From: Deltaproteobacteria bacterium
GTDB taxonomy: Bacteria > Desulfobacterota > GWC2-55-46
Length of the DNA stretch: 9,156 nt
Assembly (NCBI GenBank): GCA_016219075.1
Contig: JACRCJ010000142.1
Location: 1 to 9,156 of the forward strand
Direction: 5' to 3'
Shown here: positions 5,766 through 9,156 of the stretch, piece after piece
How positions within the stretch are numbered: position 1 is the first letter of the stretch
How the letters are laid out: each line of letters opens with the position of its first letter
The notes under the pieces: generated by a model
What the model was told of the DNA's origin: nothing
Database searches by the model: none
What the model saw: the letters and a program-made list of their open reading frames with translations, nothing else
Program-made: the position numbers and the translations under genes

Positions 5766-6410
5766 CTACCCGTAAAGCTTGCGGGCGCGGATATAATCCT
5801 CGACCCCGCGAGGCAGAAGGTAGCGTATGGACCTGCCTTCCCTCACCTTGCCCCTTATCTCCGAAGAAGAGATATCGAAGAGCGTGGTCGGCTGGTAAGT
5901 GATAGTATTTCCATCGGAATTCATAAAAGCTCCGGCATTGGAATCATACCAGAACTTCCTTGCCAATTCAACAGGAAGGACTTCGCCGGGGGTTTTTACC
6001 GCGTAACCGGGTCTCGTGACGATGACGAAGCTTGCCAGACGCAGCAGCTCTTCGTACTCGCACCATGTCGTTATGTCGTTGAACGAGTCGCTCCCTATCA
6101 CGAGAAAGACCTTCAGGACCCCTCTGGCTTCGGACTTAAGCGAGCGCACGGTGTCTATAGTGTAGGACCTGCCGCCCCGTTTTATCTCTGTATCCGAGAC
6201 CTCGAAACCCGGGTTATCCTCCACGGCGAGCCTTACCATCTCAAGGCGGGCAGCGGGAGGGACCCCAGGCTCACCGGTCTTGTGAGGGGGCGTGGACGCC
6301 GGGATAAAGAGCATCTTGTCGAATCCGAGAGATTCGCGCACCTCTTCGGCCGCCCTTAAGTGCCCGTAGTGTATGGGGTTGAATGTACCGCCTATAACAG
6401 CCAGACGCAT
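5766..6410 (-). CDS. nadD: Nicotinate-mononucleotide adenylyltransferase
   Basis: Transfers AMP from ATP to nicotinate mononucleotide to make deamido-NAD, the penultimate step of NAD synthesis, in the cytoplasm. The 214 residues match the family length. The nucleotidyltransferase motif GGTFNPIHYGH (7-17) starts the first beta-alpha unit, with STPPHK (39-44), GSDSF (106-110) and the closing ISSSEIR (180-186, the ISSTxxR signature). All catalytic motifs are intact. The ATG at 6408-6410 has GGAG (plus 6416-6419) 5 bases upstream. A well-formed promoter overlaps a perfect palindrome (6440-6475), which suggests regulated expression. In related genomes nadD usually follows proA or obg genes; here an unrelated lipoprotein gene lies upstream, so the operon seems to begin at nadD. 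Confidence 0.96.
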   Translation of the reverse strand: MRLAVIGGTFNPIHYGHLRAAEEVRESLGFDKMLFIPASTPPHKTGEPGVPPAARLEMVRLAVEDNPGFEVSDTEIKRGGRSYTIDTVRSLKSEARGVLKVFLVIGSDSFNDITTWCEYEELLRLASFVIVTRPGYAVKTPGEVLPVELARKFWYDSNAGAFMNSDGNTITYQPTTLFDISSSEIRGKVREGRSIRYLLPRGVEDYIRARKLYG

Positions 6411-6439
6411 TTTGACTCCGAAGTAAAAAATAGACGGAT

Positions 6440-6475
6440 ATGCTAACCAATTAAGATTTCGGTGTCAATCTTAAT
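6440..6475 (-). promoter_or_regulatory. nadD promoter with an overlapping perfect palindrome
   Basis: On the minus strand: -35 TTGACA (plus 6463-6468, perfect), 17-base spacer, -10 TAGCAT (plus 6440-6445, 4 of 6). ATTAAGATT (6450-6458) and AATCTTAAT (6467-6475) are perfect 9-bp inverted repeats 8 bases apart, covering the -35 box and most of the spacer. That position fits a repressor operator; a hairpin ending the upstream lipoprotein transcript is the alternative. The regulator is unknown. Confidence 0.6.
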
Positions 6476-6483
6476 ATAAGACC

Positions 6484-6498
6484 GGCCCCGGAAGGGCC
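6484..6498 (-). terminator. Weak hairpin at the lipoprotein gene stop codon
   Basis: GGCCC (6484-6488) and GGGCC (6494-6498) pair around five bases, touching the stop codon at 6498-6500. On the minus strand it is followed by a mixed, partly T-rich stretch rather than a clear T-tract. Confidence 0.25.
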
Positions 6499-7112
6499 TA
6501 TTGGAAGACCCCCTTTGAGAGCGCCTCTTTTATCGTGGCGCGGTTAAGGTCGTATATCGTCTCCTTGGAGACCACATCCGGAAGCCGCGAGAAGATCGAG
6601 AAAAAGAGCCCGAGCCTCTGCTTGTAGACGATCGAGTCGGACTTCTCGATCTTTGCGAGCACCTCTCCCTTTTTGTCCTTTATGGTCGTTGTGAGCGTGT
6701 AGTCGTCCATCATCTGCCCCTCTTTTATGAACAATGTCAGGACTGAAAAGAGTATTGAATAGGGATCGACCGTCTCCTCGTCCTTGAGCATGACCTCGAT
6801 AATATAGTCCGGCTCATAGTCGTACCTGGGGTTTGCGAGCCTGAAAAGCCCTGAGCCCGCATACGCGTCCCTGGCCTTATCATTGACCATCCCCAAAAGC
6901 AGTTTGCCCGGCCTCTCGGTCGCGCCGTTTACGGTGAGCTCGGCGCCGGAGGAGATGGTGACGACCTTGAGATTGTATTCGGTTGAGGCCGGGGACAGCG
7001 GCCAATCGGTGATCTCCGGGAGATTCCCGACCCTGAAAGACGAGCAGCCGTAAGTCAAGGTCATGATAAAAAAGACGAATAATATATGGACTCCTCTTCC
7101 CTGATGCCTCAT
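6498..7112 (-). CDS. Predicted lipoprotein of unknown function, 204 residues
   Basis: The N-terminus is a lipoprotein signal: basic MRHQGRG, hydrophobic residues 9-20, then LTYGC with the modified cysteine at position 23. The -3 residue is threonine where leucine is usual, so processing is likely but not ideal. The +2 and +3 residues are serines, which by the E. coli rule favours the outer membrane. The mature part mixes beta-type strands (DYIIEVMLKDEE, YTLTTTIKDKKGEVLAKI) with a hydrophobic patch (SILFSVLTLFI, about 119-129). I do not recognise a family; it lacks the GYHL-type start of LptE. Start ATG (7110-7112) is decided by an excellent AAGGAGG (plus 7117-7123) 4 bases upstream. It is divergent from rarA and ends about 90 bases before nadD on the same strand. 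Confidence 0.85.
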   Translation of the reverse strand: MRHQGRGVHILFVFFIMTLTYGCSSFRVGNLPEITDWPLSPASTEYNLKVVTISSGAELTVNGATERPGKLLLGMVNDKARDAYAGSGLFRLANPRYDYEPDYIIEVMLKDEETVDPYSILFSVLTLFIKEGQMMDDYTLTTTIKDKKGEVLAKIEKSDSIVYKQRLGLFFSIFSRLPDVVSKETIYDLNRATIKEALSKGVFQ

Positions 7113-7200
7113 CGCTCCTCCTTGATGACCGCCCTTTGAACTCTCTTTTTATAAGTTTACCAAACTTTCCGGTTTTAGTTGAAGATTTTATCATCAATTG

Positions 7201-7252
7201 TCCGGGGAGGCTGAAAGCCCCGTCTCTTAAAGCTCCGGGGCGCGGCCCCGGA
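7201..7252. repeat. GC-rich hairpin and repeated TCCGGGG in the divergent region
   Basis: TCCGGGGC (7234-7241) and GCCCCGGA (7245-7252) form a perfect 8-bp hairpin with a 3-base loop. TCCGGGG also occurs at 7201-7207, so the right arm (7246-7252) could pair with either copy. A further small stem, GGC-TGAAA-GCC (7209-7219), lies between. It sits just before the rarA promoter. The remaining part of the region, 7124-7200, is AT-rich and probably holds the lipoprotein promoter, but no box pair is convincing. Confidence 0.5.
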
Positions 7253-7272
7253 CAGCGCCCTGAGTTACGCGC

Positions 7273-7302
7273 TTGCCATACAACCCCTTAATATAGTAGA
7301 AT
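7273..7302 (+). promoter_or_regulatory. rarA promoter placed for a leaderless mRNA
   Basis: -35 TTGCCA (7273-7278, 5 of 6), 18-base spacer, -10 TAGAAT (7297-7302, 5 of 6). Transcription would start about six or seven bases later, at 7308-7309, that is at the A of the rarA ATG. No Shine-Dalgarno-like sequence lies upstream of that ATG, which agrees with leaderless translation. Confidence 0.55.
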
Positions 7303-7308
7303 TTCATC

Positions 7309-8628
7309 ATGGAACTTTTTGATGACCGCGAGATATCCGGCCCGGCCCACGAAGGCCCCCTTGCCGACAGGATGCGCCCCCGTACCGTCTCGGAGTTCAA
7401 AGGGCAGGAGCACCTTGTAGGGGAAGGCAAGTTTTTACGGCGCGTCATAAAAATGGGCGAGCTGCCGTCCCTTATCCTCTGGGGGCCTCCGGGCACCGGC
7501 AAGACCACCCTGGCGCGCATCATTGCCGAGGCCTCCAGGGCCGAGTTCGTCGAGTTCTCCGCTGTACTATCCGGGGTGAAGGAGATAAGAGAGGTCGTAA
7601 AGGCCGCGAAAGACAACCTTAGGCGCGGCAAAAAGACCGTCCTCTTCGTCGACGAGATACACAGGTTCAACAAGGCCCAGCAGGACGCCTTCCTCCACTC
7701 GGTCGAGGACGGCACGATAACCCTCATAGGCGCCACCACGGAGAACCCCTCGTTCGAGGTAAACCCCCCGCTTCTATCAAGGTGCAAGGTCCTTGTCCTT
7801 GAGTCTCTTTCCGCCGCGTCCGTCAAGGCCCTTATAGAGAGGGCGGTTATAGACAAAAAAAAGGGGCTCGGGGAGATGGAGGCGGAACTTGGCGAAGGGG
7901 TCGTGGACTTTATAGCCGAATCGGCCCAGGGGGACGCCAGGACCGCTCTCAATACGGTAGAGACCTGTTACATGATAACCGAGCCCGACAGTTCAGGCGT
8001 ACGGCGCATAACTATGGACACGGCCGTGGAGGCCATGCAGAAAAAGGCGCTCCTCTACGACAAGGGCGGAGAGGAGCACTACAATGTCATCTCCGCTTTC
8101 ATAAAGTCGATGCGCGGGAGCGACCCGGACGCCGCCCTTTACTGGCTCGCCCGCATGGTCGAGGCCGGTGAAGACCCGCTCTTCATAGCGCGGCGCATGG
8201 TGATCTTCGCCTCCGAAGACATCGGGAACGCGGACCCCGGGGCCTTAAGCGTTGCCCTGTCCGTCAAGGACGCCGTCCACTTCGTCGGAATGCCCGAGGG
8301 GTGGATCCCTTTGGCCCACGGCACGACCTATCTGGCCACGGCCCCCAAGAGCAACTCCTCGTACATGGCGTACCTCGAGGCCTCCGGGGATGTAAAGAAG
8401 TACGGGCCTCTTCCCGTGCCGCTCCACATAAGAAACGCCCCGACCACCCTCATGAAAGACCTCGGCTACGGCAAGGGCTACAGGTACCCCCACAGCTTCA
8501 AGGGGGCTTTGGTCGAGCAGGAGTACCTCCCGGAAAAGCTCAAGGGCAGGGCCTACTACGAGCCTTCGGACAGGGGTTATGAAAAAGAGATCGGCGAGAG
8601 GGTCAAGTCCGGGAAGAAAAAGAAGTAA
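7309..8628 (+). CDS. rarA: Replication-associated recombination protein A (RarA/MgsA), AAA+ ATPase
   Basis: RarA is the bacterial homologue of yeast Mgs1 and human WRNIP1. It is a homotetrameric, DNA-dependent ATPase acting at stalled replication forks and interacting with SSB. The 439 residues match the family. Visible motifs: the N-terminal PLADRMRPRTVSEFKGQEHL (17-36); Walker A GPPGTGKTT (59-67); Walker B VLFVDEIH (111-118) followed by RFNKAQQD; sensor 1 GATTENPSF (141-149); and the arginine finger in LLSRC (Arg158). The C-terminal MgsA/clamp-loader-like part includes RGSDPDAALYWLARM and EDIGNADPGA. All catalytic residues are present. The start at 7309 fits the family (MELF before PLA), although no ribosome-binding site precedes it. 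It is divergent from the lipoprotein gene and followed without a clear terminator by a structured spacer. Confidence 0.97.
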   Translation: MELFDDREISGPAHEGPLADRMRPRTVSEFKGQEHLVGEGKFLRRVIKMGELPSLILWGPPGTGKTTLARIIAEASRAEFVEFSAVLSGVKEIREVVKAAKDNLRRGKKTVLFVDEIHRFNKAQQDAFLHSVEDGTITLIGATTENPSFEVNPPLLSRCKVLVLESLSAASVKALIERAVIDKKKGLGEMEAELGEGVVDFIAESAQGDARTALNTVETCYMITEPDSSGVRRITMDTAVEAMQKKALLYDKGGEEHYNVISAFIKSMRGSDPDAALYWLARMVEAGEDPLFIARRMVIFASEDIGNADPGALSVALSVKDAVHFVGMPEGWIPLAHGTTYLATAPKSNSSYMAYLEASGDVKKYGPLPVPLHIRNAPTTLMKDLGYGKGYRYPHSFKGALVEQEYLPEKLKGRAYYEPSDRGYEKEIGERVKSGKKKK

Positions 8629-8813
8629 AGGCCTTTGAAGCCGCCGGGTGGTCCGGACAGTGTAGCTATCGGACCGGCTCCTGCCCGCCGCCATAAAGGG
8701 GGGATATCCCGGTTGACCCGGCGGTAAAGCCGGAGGGGGTTGCATGGTCAAACGCTCCGGAAAGATTGAAGCGGCAACACCCTTTCCAACCCTTTAACAA
8801 GGAGATATACGAT
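8629..8813 (+). ncRNA. Structured spacer or leader upstream of the ACT-domain gene
   Basis: Several perfect helices can form. CCGCCGGGT (8641-8649) pairs with ACCCGGCGG (8716-8724) as a 9-bp closing stem. Stacked directly inside is GGTCCG (8650-8655) with CGGACC (8670-8675). A third arm includes the palindrome GGGATATCCC (8701-8710). Outside lies CCGGAG (8730-8735) with CTCCGG (8755-8760), and an alternative CCGGC/GCCGG (8718-8733) competes with the closing stem. The ribosome-binding site follows 39 bases later. The layout is that of a multi-helix junction with a switchable helix, but it fits no riboswitch consensus I could recall (GEMM, glycine, cobalamin, SAM, TPP and ZTP were considered). 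A processed intercistronic RNA is the other option. Confidence 0.4.
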
Positions 8814-9156
8814 ATGAAAAGGTACGCTCTTACGGCTATCGGCCGTGACAGGCCGGGTATCGTTGCTTCGGTGACAAAGGCGCTCTTTGAACACGACTGC
8901 AACATAGAGGACTCAAGCATGACGATACTCGAAGACGAGTTCGCCATCATCCTCATCATGTCGATGCCCGAAGGCAAGGACGCGGCCTCTCTGCTTAAGG
9001 CCCTCAAGGCAGTGGAAAAGTCCGTAGGGCTGACCATCCACCTGAAAGAGATACCTGAGAGGACGAAGGCCGCCCAGCCGTCGAGCAACTACATCATAAC
9101 GCTTCACGGGGCCGACAAGGCAGGCATCGTCTACAGGTGCGCCGAAGCGCTCTCAA
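8814..9156 (+). CDS. ACT-domain protein, GcvR-like, C-terminus missing
   Basis: The frame opens at ATG (8814-8816) and runs 114 codons to the right edge. The ribosome-binding site AAGGAG (8799-8804) lies 9 bases upstream. Residues 3-78 form one ACT domain with the ligand-loop motif GRDRPGIV (10-17). A second begins at residue 92 with GADKAGIV (99-106). Two tandem ACT domains in a small cytoplasmic protein describe the GcvR family, which in E. coli binds glycine and controls GcvA; other double-ACT proteins have amino-acid-sensing roles. Which amino acid is sensed cannot be told. The gene lies 185 bases after rarA with no obvious terminator or promoter between, so it may be read through from rarA, with the structured spacer as its leader. 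Confidence 0.85.
   Translation, partial: MKRYALTAIGRDRPGIVASVTKALFEHDCNIEDSSMTILEDEFAIILIMSMPEGKDAASLLKALKAVEKSVGLTIHLKEIPERTKAAQPSSNYIITLHGADKAGIVYRCAEALS

Noticed and set aside
7227..7952. 241-residue minus-strand frame opposite rarA
   Set aside because: It is serine/arginine-rich, antisense to the Walker A and B region of rarA, and has no start signal.
8629..8813. Known riboswitch classes for the ACT-gene leader
   Set aside because: The conserved cores of the c-di-GMP, glycine, cobalamin, SAM, TPP and ZTP classes, as I remember them, are not present.
8799..8816. Ribosome-binding site resembling the T7 gene 10 site used in expression vectors
   Set aside because: The likeness (AAGGAGATATAC) is short, and the following bases differ. 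The flanking sequence is native in style, so vector contamination is unlikely.

Overview
The window looks like core chromosome of a Gram-negative bacterium with moderately high GC. It is most likely a deltaproteobacterium in the broad sense (Desulfobacterota) or a close relative such as Nitrospirota. The main clue is the minus-strand order nadD - rsfS - rlmH - TPR protein - gpmI, which from memory is typical of Geobacter-like genomes. The phylum assignment is inference. I see no insertion sequence, CRISPR array, tRNA or rRNA.

Layout. Positions 1-187 (-) hold the N-terminus of an exported protein of unknown function. Positions 399-572 (-) hold a 57-residue zinc-ribbon protein, divergent from a 75-residue DUF3553-like protein at 833-1060 (+). 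A hairpin-rich, REP-like non-coding stretch (1061-1320) and a strong bidirectional terminator (1330-1370) separate this from the convergent gpmI (1385-2917, -). A second structured non-coding stretch (2918-3259) carries a duplicated 17-base element. Then come, on the minus strand, a LapA-LapB fusion (3260-4612), rlmH (4659-5129), rsfS (5149-5646), nadD (5766-6410) and an unrecognised lipoprotein (6498-7112). A divergent intergenic region leads to rarA (7309-8628, +), a 185-base structured spacer, and the start of an ACT-domain GcvR-like protein that runs off the right edge (8814-9156, +).

How the genes fit together. NadD makes NAD precursors, RsfS and RlmH act on the ribosome, and the fused LapA/LapB protein probably controls lipopolysaccharide synthesis at the inner membrane. 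GpmI is the cofactor-independent phosphoglycerate mutase of glycolysis and gluconeogenesis. RarA is a replication-fork AAA+ ATPase, and the ACT protein is probably an amino-acid-sensing regulator.

Most unusual points: the LapA-LapB fusion; a rarA promoter placed so that its mRNA should be leaderless; a multi-helix element in front of the ACT-domain gene; the REP-like cluster with two degenerate end hairpins; the twin 17-base repeats upstream of gpmI; and a perfect palindrome over the nadD promoter. I did not find a clearly new multi-gene system.
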